This document shows, piece after piece, positions 26,256 to 34,305 of a stretch of DNA of 64,000 nt. The notes below the pieces were generated by a model. It had not been told where the DNA came from. It searched no databases and worked only from the letters and a program-made list of their open reading frames with translations. Position 1 is the first letter of the stretch, and each line of letters begins with the position of its first letter. The position numbers and the translations under genes were made by a program. This DNA is from Clostridia bacterium. Its GTDB lineage: Bacteria > Bacillota > Clostridia > Oscillospirales > CAG-382. The stretch covers positions 27,080 to 91,079 of the forward strand of contig JAFXBC010000009.1 of assembly GCA_017516825.1 (NCBI GenBank), written 5' to 3'.

Positions 26256-27677
26256 ATGAGTAAAAAACAAACCGCTTGGCTGAAGCTGGCGAAGGCTGTC
26301 AGCGCATTGTTGATCCTGGGAACCTTTCTGTTCCTGTTCGTGTTCTGCGTGTTCCTGCCCAGAACCACGGTATCCAATTACGATACTCTGACCTCGTTCC
26401 CGGAGTTTTCCTGGAGCGCTCTGTTTGACGGCAGTTACACCGCACAGTTGGGCGCTTATTTTTCCGATACCGTTTTCATGCGCGACACCCTGAAGGGTGA
26501 ATACTACGCCGAATTGAAGACCTGGTTCGGTAAGGAGACGGTGGTCATCACCGAGGAGGGTGAGGAGGAGATCATCATCGGCGGCATCAATATCCCCAGC
26601 GACGATCCCGGCGCTTCCGATCCCGAGGCTTCCACGGGCGGTGATATTTCTCTGCCTCCCGACAGCGAAGAGCCCTCCGGCTCCGAAAGCTCCTCCGGCG
26701 GCGGAAACAGTTCCGAGCCGGACAGCCCTTCCGAAGAGCCTTCTCAGGATCCGGGAGGAGAGGATGCTCCCCCCGAGATCATTTATGACAGCCTCGTTAT
26801 CCTTGGTACCCGTGTCATGGAGGTATATTACGGCGACCCCAATCTGAATAAGCTGCCCAGATTCGCCGATGCTCTGAACACCTTTGCCGCAAACAATCCC
26901 GAACTGAACGTGTACTCTATGGTGATCCCCAAGGCGGCGGCGTTCTATTTGGACAAGTCTCCTTCGTACAAGCAGTTTGCGGGAAGGACTCTCAACGACC
27001 TGAAGAACCTGGATAAGCTGTACTCCGACCAAGTACAGGCGATCAATATCTACGATATTCTGATGGCTCACAAGAACGAAGATATCTATATGCGCACCGA
27101 CCATCACTGGAGTTCTTTGGGGGCGTATTACGCAGTAAAGCAGTTTGCTTCCGATCTCGGGCTTCCCTTCCAGGATATTTCCACTTATTCGAAAAACGTT
27201 CGCGAGGGCTACAGAGGCACCCTCTACGCATGGACGAACTATCACGACGTGGTCAAGAACAACCCCGAGGATTTCGTGACCTACGTGCCCAAGGCAACCT
27301 ACACCTACGAAACCTACGATCAAAGCTTCCAAAACCCCAGGAAAAGAGACAGCTTCTTCCACTACGTGGGAGATAACGCCGTTGCGAGCTGGTATCTCAC
27401 CTTCATTGGCGGGGATTCCTACGCGGTGAAGATCAAATCCGACGCCTGCAACAACGGGCGGAAGCTTTTGGTGGTGAAGGATAGCTACGGCAACGCGTTG
27501 GTACCCTATCTGCTGTACTCCTTTGAGGAAATCTACGTAGTGGATGCAAGAGAGTTCCGGATCCATCTGGATGACTTCACGGAACAACAGGGCATTACCG
27601 ACGTACTGTTTGCGGAATGCACCTATTCTGCGATCGGAAACGCGTATATTCAGAAGTTGGAAGGCCTGATCAAATGA
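26256..27677 (+). CDS. DHHW/AlgJ-like cell-surface protein, first copy
   Basis: 473 residues with an N-terminal membrane anchor at about 13-36. A low-complexity Ser/Pro/Glu linker at about 110-170 precedes an SGNH-like domain with the DHHW motif TDHHWSSLGAYYA (Asp282-Trp285) and the later KDSYGNALVPYL. DHHW/AlgJ/AlgX proteins partner with MBOAT acyltransferases and move acyl groups onto extracellular polymers. Nineteen bases follow the MBOAT stop, and the next paralog starts in an ATGA overlap. Active residues appear intact. Confidence 0.82.
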   Translation: MSKKQTAWLKLAKAVSALLILGTFLFLFVFCVFLPRTTVSNYDTLTSFPEFSWSALFDGSYTAQLGAYFSDTVFMRDTLKGEYYAELKTWFGKETVVITEEGEEEIIIGGINIPSDDPGASDPEASTGGDISLPPDSEEPSGSESSSGGGNSSEPDSPSEEPSQDPGGEDAPPEIIYDSLVILGTRVMEVYYGDPNLNKLPRFADALNTFAANNPELNVYSMVIPKAAAFYLDKSPSYKQFAGRTLNDLKNLDKLYSDQVQAINIYDILMAHKNEDIYMRTDHHWSSLGAYYAVKQFASDLGLPFQDISTYSKNVREGYRGTLYAWTNYHDVVKNNPEDFVTYVPKATYTYETYDQSFQNPRKRDSFFHYVGDNAVASWYLTFIGGDSYAVKIKSDACNNGRKLLVVKDSYGNALVPYLLYSFEEIYVVDAREFRIHLDDFTEQQGITDVLFAECTYSAIGNAYIQKLEGLIK

Positions 27678-28927
27678 GAAGTAAGCTGATCGTCCTATTA
27701 TTCTTGTTGGTAGGCCTTTGCCTTCTTGCGGCCTGCACAGAGGAGCAGAACAATCCTTCGGAGAGCCTTTCTTCACAGGGAGGCGTTTCCTCCCCTGCCG
27801 AGCCTTCTGCGGCGCCGGTGGTTTCCGTGCCCGAGGAGGAAGAAAGCGAAAGCTCTTCCCTCGGCGAGATCTCCGGGGTGTTCTCCGAGGAGGAATCTTC
27901 CATGGCGGAAGAAAGCTCCGAGGAGGAATCCTCCACGGCGGAGGAAAGTTCTCTGCCCGAGGAAAGCTCTGTTCCCGAAGAATCCTCCGAACCGGAGGAA
28001 AGCTCCGAGCCCGAGGAAAGCTCCGAGCCCGAGGAAAGCTCCGAGCCCGAGGAGGATCCCAAGCCTCATAAGGTGAACGGGTTTATCGTCTACGGAGACC
28101 GCGGCATGGAGCCCTTCGGCGGGTCTGCCGTGGGCGGCGGGTATACCGCAGAGGTGTTCAATCAGTTTAAGACATTGGTGGGCGACGGCGTCAACGTTTA
28201 CGCCATGCCCATTCCTTTGGCCTGCGCCTTCTACGCCCCCGAGGGGTACGAGGGCTCTATTTCCCGCACGGCGGATTGCTTCGGCGGGGTGAGAGACGGG
28301 CTGGAAAACGTGCAATACGTGGACGTTCTGGGTGCGTTGAATAAGCACACCGAGGAATACATTTACGCCAAGACCGACCACCATTGGATGGCTTTGGGGG
28401 CGTATTACGCCGCAGAAGCTCTTTGCAAGGAAGCGGGCGTTGCGTTTGATTCTCTGGAGAGCTTTGAAGCCAAGTCCTTCGACGGATTTTTGGGTTCTAT
28501 CGTGACCGGCTACGACGTGGAGGAATTGCGGAAGTATCCCGAGATCTTCACCTGGTACGAGCCTGCCCGGGAATACACCGCTCACTATTACAGCCAAACC
28601 TACGACTATAAGTTCGAGGGGAGCTTGTTCTCCAAATCGGAAAGCTATTCCAAGTTCATCCACGGAGACAGCTACGTGGTTCGCGTTGAGACCGGGGTGA
28701 AGAACGGCAGAAAGCTTCTCGTGGTGAAGGACAGCTTCGGCAACGCCCTTGCCCCCTTCCTGCTGGCAGGATTCGAGGAGGTCTACGTGGTGGATTACCG
28801 CAAGTTTGGATGTAACATTCTTGAATTTATAGAAGAGCATGAGATCACCGACGTGTCTTTGACCTTGGCGGCGTTCTCGGTGGCTTCTTCCGCAAGAAAC
28901 AACATCATTCGTTTGACAGAGATTTGA
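27674..28927 (+). CDS. DHHW/AlgJ-like lipoprotein, second copy
   Basis: 417-residue paralog of the preceding gene. It begins with a lipoprotein signal (MRSKLIVLLFLLVGLCLLAAC; lipobox LAAC). A long Ser/Glu-rich spacer (about 25-130) ends in near-perfect EESSEP repeats. The domain then carries TDHHWMALGAYYA (Asp235-Trp238) and KDSFGNALAPFLLAG. Start ATG 27674 overlaps the upstream TGA. Anchoring by lipid here versus a transmembrane helix in copy 1 suggests two surface partners with different tethers. Confidence 0.82.
   Translation: MRSKLIVLLFLLVGLCLLAACTEEQNNPSESLSSQGGVSSPAEPSAAPVVSVPEEEESESSSLGEISGVFSEEESSMAEESSEEESSTAEESSLPEESSVPEESSEPEESSEPEESSEPEESSEPEEDPKPHKVNGFIVYGDRGMEPFGGSAVGGGYTAEVFNQFKTLVGDGVNVYAMPIPLACAFYAPEGYEGSISRTADCFGGVRDGLENVQYVDVLGALNKHTEEYIYAKTDHHWMALGAYYAAEALCKEAGVAFDSLESFEAKSFDGFLGSIVTGYDVEELRKYPEIFTWYEPAREYTAHYYSQTYDYKFEGSLFSKSESYSKFIHGDSYVVRVETGVKNGRKLLVVKDSFGNALAPFLLAGFEEVYVVDYRKFGCNILEFIEEHEITDVSLTLAAFSVASSARNNIIRLTEI
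27995..28048 (+). repeat. Three exact 18-bp tandem repeats coding EESSEP
   Basis: GAGGAAAGCTCCGAGCCC occurs at 27995, 28013 and 28031, with degenerate copies upstream from about 27880. Unit length is a multiple of three, so copy-number change lengthens the surface spacer without a frameshift. Confidence 0.85.
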
Positions 28928-28934
28928 GGCATTT

Positions 28935-30728
28935 ATGATTTCTTTGACTTACCCTTTTGACGGGAAAGAATTGTTTGAAAATAAAAGATCTCTGCGGAGA
29001 GAGCTTCTGGCAGACGGCAGTAAGCGGATGACCAAGCGTATCGCCGTGCTGGGCGGGTCTACCACCAACGATTTCTGCAAGATGATGGAGATCTTTCTGT
29101 TGGATATGGGGATCGCTCCCGTATTTTATCAATCGGAGTACGGGCAGTATGCGGAGGACGCCATGTTCGGCAATCCGGAGCTGGATGCCTTTGAGCCGGA
29201 TCTCATTTATATCCACACCTCCTTCCGCAATCTGGTGAAGTTTCTACCCAAGCGGGGAGAAACCGCCGAGGGGGTGGACGCTCGCTTCGGGGAGGCCTAC
29301 GGTCAGTTCGAGGCCATCTGGAAGCGTCTAAAGGAGAAGTTCCGCTGTCCCATCATTCAGAACAACTTTGAGTTCCCGGGATACCGTTTGCTGGGCAATC
29401 GTGACGCCTGGGATATCAGCGGTGCCACCCGCTTCGTGAACCGTATGAACATGGCCTTTGCGGACTATGCGGCGGCAGAGGATACCTTCTACATCAACGA
29501 TATTCAGTTTGTTTCTGCCTGCTATGGGCTGGACAAGTGGCTGGACGATTCCGTTTGGTATTTGTATAAGTATCCCTGCGCCTTGGAGGCTATCCCCCAT
29601 TGGGCCTTCAACACGGTGAAGATCATCAAGTCCCTTTACGGCAAGAACAAAAAGGTTCTGGCGTTGGATCTGGATAACACCCTTTGGGGCGGCGTGGTCG
29701 GCGACGACGGCGTGGACGGGATCGAGATCGGCAGTGAAAACGCCACGGCGGAGTGCTTCAAGGCCTTCCAGACCTACGTGAAGGAGCAGAAGCAGTTGGG
29801 CGTGATGCTGACGGTGGCTTCCAAAAACGACCTGCAGAACGCCCTTGACGGGCTGAACCACCCCGACGGGGTGTTACGTCCCGAGGAGTTCATCGTCATC
29901 AAGGCGGATTGGGAGAACAAGGACAGAAATCTCATGCAGACGGCGGCGGAGATGAATCTGGGCGTGGATTCCTTCGTATTTGCGGACGACAACCCCACGG
30001 AGCGTGCATTGGTGAAAGCCAACGTGCCCGGGATCGCGGTACCCGAGATGGATCCCCCTCACGATTATATCCGTATTTTAGACCGCAACGGGTATTTTGA
30101 GGCTACGGTGATTTCCGAGGACGATATCAAGCGGAACGAGATGTACAAGGCCAACGCGGAGCGCGCTCAGGCAGAGCTTTCCTTCGGGGATTACACCGAG
30201 TATCTGCTCAGTTTGAATATGCAGGGCGAGATCCTGCCTTTCCCCGAGGTCTATATGTCCCGCATCACCCAGTTGACCAACAAATCCAACCAATTCAATC
30301 TGACCACCCGCAGATACACCGAGGATGAGATCCGCGCAGCCGCTTCCGACGGGGAGCATATCGCCCTTTACGGCAAGCTGGTGGACAGGTTTGGCGACAA
30401 CGGCGTGGTCTCCGTGGTGATCGGCAAAAAAGAGGGTGAAGACCTGCACATGGAGCTTTGGCTGATGAGCTGCCGCGTTCTCAAGAAGGACATGGAGTTT
30501 GCCATGCTAGACCAGGTGGTTGCCAAGGCAAAGGAGCAAGGCATCGAGCGCATTGTGGGTTACTACTACCCCACGGCAAAGAACAATATGGTGAGAGAGC
30601 TTTACGGCAAGTTCGGCTTTACCAAGATCCGCGAGGATGAGGAGGGCAACACCGTTTGGGAGCTTCTTACCGAAGGATATCAGAAACAGAATCACGTTAT
30701 TCGTATCAATGGAGGAGAACTATCATGA
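28935..30728 (+). CDS. HAD-IIIC family FkbH-like protein
   Basis: 597 residues. An N-terminal region with an SGNH-like GGSTTNDF motif is followed by a HAD-IIIC domain with ALDLDNTLWGGVVGDDG (Asp245, Asp247) and FADDNPTERA. The C-terminal third is a GNAT-like region. FkbH of polyketide pathways takes a glyceryl unit from 1,3-bisphosphoglycerate and places it on an acyl carrier protein. The next gene, joined by an ATGA overlap, is such a carrier. In this surface-protein operon it likely loads the acyl group to be exported; the identity of the acyl group is inference. Confidence 0.85.
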   Translation: MISLTYPFDGKELFENKRSLRRELLADGSKRMTKRIAVLGGSTTNDFCKMMEIFLLDMGIAPVFYQSEYGQYAEDAMFGNPELDAFEPDLIYIHTSFRNLVKFLPKRGETAEGVDARFGEAYGQFEAIWKRLKEKFRCPIIQNNFEFPGYRLLGNRDAWDISGATRFVNRMNMAFADYAAAEDTFYINDIQFVSACYGLDKWLDDSVWYLYKYPCALEAIPHWAFNTVKIIKSLYGKNKKVLALDLDNTLWGGVVGDDGVDGIEIGSENATAECFKAFQTYVKEQKQLGVMLTVASKNDLQNALDGLNHPDGVLRPEEFIVIKADWENKDRNLMQTAAEMNLGVDSFVFADDNPTERALVKANVPGIAVPEMDPPHDYIRILDRNGYFEATVISEDDIKRNEMYKANAERAQAELSFGDYTEYLLSLNMQGEILPFPEVYMSRITQLTNKSNQFNLTTRRYTEDEIRAAASDGEHIALYGKLVDRFGDNGVVSVVIGKKEGEDLHMELWLMSCRVLKKDMEFAMLDQVVAKAKEQGIERIVGYYYPTAKNNMVRELYGKFGFTKIREDEEGNTVWELLTEGYQKQNHVIRINGGELS

Positions 30729-30967
30729 CAGAAGCAGAGCTTTTTACCAGGTTGAACAAAATTTTCCGCAAGGTTTTTGACGACAGCAGTATCACCGTGA
30801 CCAGAAGAACCACGGCGAAGGATATTGAGGATTGGGACAGCCTGGAGCATATCACCCTCATCGGGGCTGTGGAGCGTGAATTCAAGGTAAAGTTCACCAT
30901 GAAGGAGGTCAGCTCCATGAAGAACGTGGGCGAGATGGCAGATCTCATCGCTGCCCGGGCGAAATAA
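30725..30967 (+). CDS. Acyl carrier protein
   Basis: 80-residue carrier with the phosphopantetheine attachment site WDSLEHI (Ser39), acidic helices and typical length. ATG 30725 overlaps the TGA of the FkbH-like gene, and the next gene starts 2 bases after its stop. It is dedicated to this operon rather than to fatty-acid synthesis, since no fab genes are nearby. Its most likely partner is the FkbH-like enzyme upstream, by analogy with polyketide FkbH/ACP pairs and with DltC in the dlt system. Confidence 0.92.
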   Translation: MTEAELFTRLNKIFRKVFDDSSITVTRRTTAKDIEDWDSLEHITLIGAVEREFKVKFTMKEVSSMKNVGEMADLIAARAK

Positions 30968-30969
30968 GC

Positions 30970-32280
30970 ATGGAATTCGAAACCAAGATCAAACGCATCC
31001 GCCACGGGGTTTACGCCGAGCTGGTGCGGGCATATTATGCAGATCGTGTGGACGTGCTGCATTACCACGTGCCTCGTGAAATCATTCCCGGGCCCAAGGC
31101 GTTGTTGCGTTGCTGCATTTTCAAGGAACGTGCCATCGTGCAGGAGCGGTTGAAGTTGGCCATGGAGGGATTCACGGAAAGTAAGCCTGCGGTGCGTGTT
31201 ATCGACATCGCTTGTGACGAGTGTCCCGTGGACGGCATCACCGTTCTGAACGCCTGCAGAGGGTGTCTTTCCCACGAGTGCAAGCACGCCTGTCCCAAGG
31301 GTGCCATCAGCATTGTGGACAGAAAGTGCGTGGTGGATCACGAAAAGTGCATTGAGTGCGGCAAGTGCGTTTCCGCCTGTCCTTACAACGCCATCATTCT
31401 GCAGAGACGCCCCTGCGTGGTGGCCTGCAAAGCGAACGCCATCAACATCGATCCCGTCACCAAGCAATCCCACATTGACGAGGAAAAATGCGTGGAGTGC
31501 GGGGCTTGCCAGCAACGGTGTCCCTTCGGCGCCATCACCAACGTTTCTATGCTGGTAGACGTGATCCGTATGTTACAGGAAAAGCGTTCCAAGGTGGTTG
31601 CCATTTACGCCCCTGCCTTGGAGGGGCAGTTTGACGTACCCTTGGGAAAGGTGATCGCCGGGATGAAGGCCATCGGCTTCGACGAGGTGCGGGAGGTGGC
31701 ATACGGCGCCGACATCACGTTGGCGCACGAGGCGGCGGAATGGAAGGAAAAGCGTTTATTGTTCAGCTCCTGCTGTCCTGCCTTCGTTTCCTACGTGAGA
31801 AAGAACTTCCCCGATCTTGCGTCTTATATTTCCGACAGTGACTCCCCCATGGTTGCCATTGCCAAAAAGGTAAAAGAAGAACAGCCCGACGCAAAGGTGG
31901 TATTCATCAGTCCCTGCACGGCGAAGATGCGTGAAGTACATAACAGCCCTTACGTGGATGCCATGCTTTCCTTTGAGGAGCTTTCCGGGTATTTCGACGG
32001 GTTGGACGTGGACTTGGAGTCCCTGGAGGAGGATCCCTGCACCGAGGCTACGGCTTACGGGAAGGGGTTTGCACGGTGCGGCAATCTTTCCGGGTACATA
32101 GAAGAACTCTCCGGCGGCGAGGCAGACGCCATTGCCATGAACGGGTTGGACGAGGTGCGGCGGGAGCTTTTGAAGCTTCGGTATCACAAGAGCACCAAGA
32201 ACTTCTTTGAGGGTATGGCCTGCGGCGGCGGGTGCGTCAACGGCGCGCTTGTGCTGTGGCATCGTTACGGGAAAGGGTAA
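30970..32280 (+). CDS. [FeFe]-hydrogenase-like iron-sulfur protein (group B-like)
   Basis: 436 residues. N-terminal [4Fe-4S] motifs include CRGCLSHECKHACP, CIECGKCVSACP and CVECGACQQRCP. The H-cluster domain has L1 FSSCCPAF (Cys268-269), L2 SPCTAK (Cys316) and L3 GMACGGGCVNG (Cys418, Cys422). All four H-cluster ligand cysteines are present, but L1, L2 and L3 deviate from the catalytic consensus TSCCPGW, MPCTAKK and ACPGGCxGGGG. That fits the poorly understood group B type. The role may be low-rate hydrogen turnover or sensing. It follows the acyl carrier gene by 2 bases, an unexpected partner. Its 3' end is duplicated at 33495-33548. Confidence 0.82.
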   Translation: MEFETKIKRIRHGVYAELVRAYYADRVDVLHYHVPREIIPGPKALLRCCIFKERAIVQERLKLAMEGFTESKPAVRVIDIACDECPVDGITVLNACRGCLSHECKHACPKGAISIVDRKCVVDHEKCIECGKCVSACPYNAIILQRRPCVVACKANAINIDPVTKQSHIDEEKCVECGACQQRCPFGAITNVSMLVDVIRMLQEKRSKVVAIYAPALEGQFDVPLGKVIAGMKAIGFDEVREVAYGADITLAHEAAEWKEKRLLFSSCCPAFVSYVRKNFPDLASYISDSDSPMVAIAKKVKEEQPDAKVVFISPCTAKMREVHNSPYVDAMLSFEELSGYFDGLDVDLESLEEDPCTEATAYGKGFARCGNLSGYIEELSGGEADAIAMNGLDEVRRELLKLRYHKSTKNFFEGMACGGGCVNGALVLWHRYGKG

Positions 32281-32381
32281 AAATAAAAAAAGAGACTTTA
32301 AGGGCCTTTCTTTGAAAAGAAAGGCCCTTAAAAAACCGAAAGAAACTTGAATGCCAAAAACTATCGTTTTTGGAGGGGGAA
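32227..32381. repeat. Direct repeat R, copy 1 (hydrogenase 3' end plus terminator element)
   Basis: From GGCGGGTGCGTCAACG in the hydrogenase gene through its stop, a 16-bp stem hairpin and a second hairpin CCAAAAAC/GTTTTTGG (32354-32373). Copy 2 at 33495-33651 is nearly identical, with about five substitutions and a one-base indel. Confidence 0.92.
32297..32332. terminator. Bidirectional terminator between hydrogenase gene and convergent gene at 32392
   Basis: TTTAAGGGCCTTTCTT (32297-32312) pairs perfectly with AAGAAAGGCCCTTAAA (32317-32332) around TGAA. A-rich sequence on the left and AAAAAACC on the right give U-rich or A-rich flanks in either direction. Confidence 0.75.
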
Positions 32382-32391
32382 AGGTTTGGAA

Positions 32392-33354
32392 TTACTCCTC
32401 TTGTGATCGGTAGATCGATAATTCCCTTTTATTGTGCATATAGTACGCTTCTATCATCACAGATTCAAACGTAAGATCGTGATTTTTCCAAAGAGCTGAA
32501 TGAATATTAATCTTTGCGTGAGGGACAAATTCTTTCTTAGGCGGTTTTACATCGGGAAAATTACCAAGAAATATTAAATCTCGCGGAGGACGAACTTTGC
32601 TGGTGGCGACCAGTTTAATCCTAAATTCCGGCAAAAAACCATACTCATCCACTTCATAAGTGAACTTGGATTTTTCCAAGATGTCCTCCTCGGGTCTTCT
32701 TCCGTCAATGGGAAAGAAACGTTCTTCGAAATTGGTGAAACTTGTTTGAACATATTCCGCCTGATTATATTCATCCTGGGTAACGGGGAGCGTTTCGTCC
32801 TTGGTGAGTTTCACATACACAATCGGAACAATATGGCCGGGATGCCAGGTGTATTCATCCACCTTTTGGATAAGGAAATACCGTCCTGCAATGCCGCGTT
32901 CTTTGGCCAAATCACTTGTCAGACGATAGGCAAAAACATCGCCCACGTTCCAGGGACAGCGATACAACCTGCTCCGAGGAGGAACAGCGGGCGGAACCTT
33001 AGCAGGCGGCTGGGGAGAATTGAGCTTTTGCCGCAGGCTTTCCAAAACCTTAATCGCCTTCTTGCGTAATGGCAAATCATCAAAAGAATTTGCTCGTTCC
33101 AAGCTTTTTTCTATCCATTCGAGAGCCTTTTCACGGACATCTGCCAAGAGCACCCCATAACACCACTGCGTATCTGCCAGAGCAAACCAAACAAGGGGAG
33201 CTTCCTCGGGATCATCCAACCCCTCTGCGTATGCGGTCAGTATTTTGTCGGTGATCTCCCGGACGGTTTTCCCTTTCCGAAACAACTCCTTAAATTCTTC
33301 TTGTACGTCAAGCGAAGTATCGTTCTGATACAGTCCAACACCCCATACACCCAT
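32392..33354 (-). CDS. Unknown protein with MGVWG N-terminus (cassette gene A)
   Basis: 320 residues, soluble, no signal peptide or membrane span. The opening MGVWGVGLYQNDTSLDVQEEF resembles a group of hypothetical proteins starting MGxWGxGxxxND, some of which I recall as DUF4259-like or immunity-like; this is weak. A helical N-terminal 120 residues and a proline-rich hinge (PQPPAKVPPAVPPRS) lead into a beta-rich C-terminal domain. The start is firm: AAGGAGG lies 7 bases before ATG 33354. It is a self-contained unit with its own promoter, attenuated leader and terminator, between repeats. Confidence 0.7.
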   Translation of the reverse strand: MGVWGVGLYQNDTSLDVQEEFKELFRKGKTVREITDKILTAYAEGLDDPEEAPLVWFALADTQWCYGVLLADVREKALEWIEKSLERANSFDDLPLRKKAIKVLESLRQKLNSPQPPAKVPPAVPPRSRLYRCPWNVGDVFAYRLTSDLAKERGIAGRYFLIQKVDEYTWHPGHIVPIVYVKLTKDETLPVTQDEYNQAEYVQTSFTNFEERFFPIDGRRPEEDILEKSKFTYEVDEYGFLPEFRIKLVATSKVRPPRDLIFLGNFPDVKPPKKEFVPHAKINIHSALWKNHDLTFESVMIEAYYMHNKRELSIYRSQEE

Positions 33355-33372
33355 GGTAATACCTCCTTCAGC

Positions 33373-33404
33373 AAAAAAACGCACTTGCTCAAAAAGCAAG
33401 TACG
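33373..33404 (-). promoter_or_regulatory. Leader attenuator (intrinsic terminator) of cassette gene A
   Basis: Minus strand: CGTACTTGCT pairs with AGCAAGTGCG (one G-T), 5-base loop, followed by seven U (33379-33373), just before the ribosome binding site. A terminator inside the 5' leader implies regulated read-through. Confidence 0.7.
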
Positions 33405-33417
33405 TTATCGTAATCAA

Positions 33418-33500
33418 TCAGCGGTGCGAAGTAAAACGGTCGTACCTGCCTTGCGTACGTTTATGATACCATAAACGAGGCGATTTGTCAAGGTGGCGGG
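33418..33500. repeat. Direct repeat P, copy 1 (promoter and leader of cassette gene A)
   Basis: 83 bases from TCAGCGGTGCGAAGT to AAGGTGGCGGG. Copy 2 at 34306-34389 differs at about three positions. It contains the promoter below and the first ~40 bases of the leader. Confidence 0.92.
33463..33491 (-). promoter_or_regulatory. Promoter of cassette gene A
   Basis: Minus strand: TTGACA (33491-33486), 17-base spacer, TATCAT (33468-33463). Predicted start of transcription about 33456, about 100 bases upstream of the ATG. Confidence 0.75.
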
Positions 33501-33548
33501 TGCGTCAACGGCGCGCTTGTGCTGTGGCATCGTTACGGGAAAGGGTAA
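33495..33548 (+). pseudogene. Duplicated 3' fragment of the hydrogenase gene
   Basis: Encodes the last 17 residues (GGCVNGALVLWHRYGKG) plus stop, identical to the end of the 30970-32280 gene, with no upstream coding sequence. It is a relic of the duplication that formed repeat R. Confidence 0.88.
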
Positions 33549-33565
33549 CAATCGAAAAAAGAGAC

Positions 33566-33601
33566 TTTAAGGGCCTTTCTTTGAAAAGAAAGGCCCTTAA
33601 A
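33566..33601. terminator. Terminator hairpin (copy in repeat R2)
   Basis: Same 16-bp stem as 32297-32332. On the minus strand it lies about 60 bases beyond the stop of cassette gene B. Confidence 0.7.
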
Positions 33602-33660
33602 AAACCGAAAGAAACTTGAATGCCAAAAACTGTCGTTTTTGGAGGGGGGAAGAGCGGAAA

Positions 33661-34239
33661 CTATACGGGAGTGATCTCCAGGGTGAAGGAGCAAGGTTCA
33701 AGCTGATCCTTACCGGGATATTTACAGCGGTAAATATACTTACTCCCCTCTTGCTCCCGCAACATGGCGCAATCGAAGCTATGGGTATTTCGGTACATAT
33801 TCATTTTCTGATTTACGTCATATACCCAACATCCATAGCCCACGGAAAGCAATCCCAGCTCGGAAGAAAAGGTAAAGCGATAAGTGTCATACGCATCCAT
33901 CAAAGCCAATCTGCGGATCCGTTTTCCCAAAGATTTCTTACCGTGTCTATCCGTAACAACGCCATCGGCTACAATGGAGCCTTTTCCGTAAGAAACGGCA
34001 AAGCAGGGATCGATCGTGGTGGGATACTGTGAAAAATTCTCTACACAAACGGAATACTGTCGGTTAGGCTCCAAGCAGATAATATCCGTCAGCAAATACG
34101 GATAGCCCAGCAAAAGGTTGTACGAGCGATGGGTCTTCAACCACTCCAATTCAGACTCGGTCAGATTGGTATGGTACGTCTTTTCATTCAGCGATTGGCG
34201 GTACTGTATTTCTTTTTGGACATCTACAGGTATTTCCAT
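33661..34239 (-). CDS. Unknown protein (cassette gene B)
   Basis: 192-residue soluble protein beginning MEIPVDVQKEIQYRQSL. A charged helical N-terminus is followed by a beta-rich region rich in Tyr and Cys. I recognise no family, and it is not similar to cassette gene A. The start is supported by AAAGGAG 7 bases before ATG 34239. Promoter and leader are near-copies of those of gene A, and the terminator is the copied hydrogenase terminator. Confidence 0.7.
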   Translation of the reverse strand: MEIPVDVQKEIQYRQSLNEKTYHTNLTESELEWLKTHRSYNLLLGYPYLLTDIICLEPNRQYSVCVENFSQYPTTIDPCFAVSYGKGSIVADGVVTDRHGKKSLGKRIRRLALMDAYDTYRFTFSSELGLLSVGYGCWVYDVNQKMNMYRNTHSFDCAMLREQEGSKYIYRCKYPGKDQLEPCSFTLEITPV

Positions 34240-34258
34240 GTCTGCTCTCCTTTTCGAT

Positions 34259-34291
34259 AAAAAACGTACTTACCCCTCGGAGCAAGTACGT
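34259..34291 (-). promoter_or_regulatory. Leader attenuator of cassette gene B
   Basis: Minus strand: ACGTACTTGCTCC pairs with GGGGTAAGTACGT (imperfect), followed by six U (34264-34259), then the ribosome binding site. Confidence 0.65.
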
Positions 34292-34305
34292 TCTTTTTTT
34301 GCTAT

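Larger units (their letters stand above)
33495..33651. repeat. Direct repeat R, copy 2
   Basis: Second copy of the 32227-32381 sequence. It directly abuts repeat P through the shared GGCGGG, the probable recombination point. Its hairpin (33566-33601) now serves as the terminator of cassette gene B. Confidence 0.92.
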
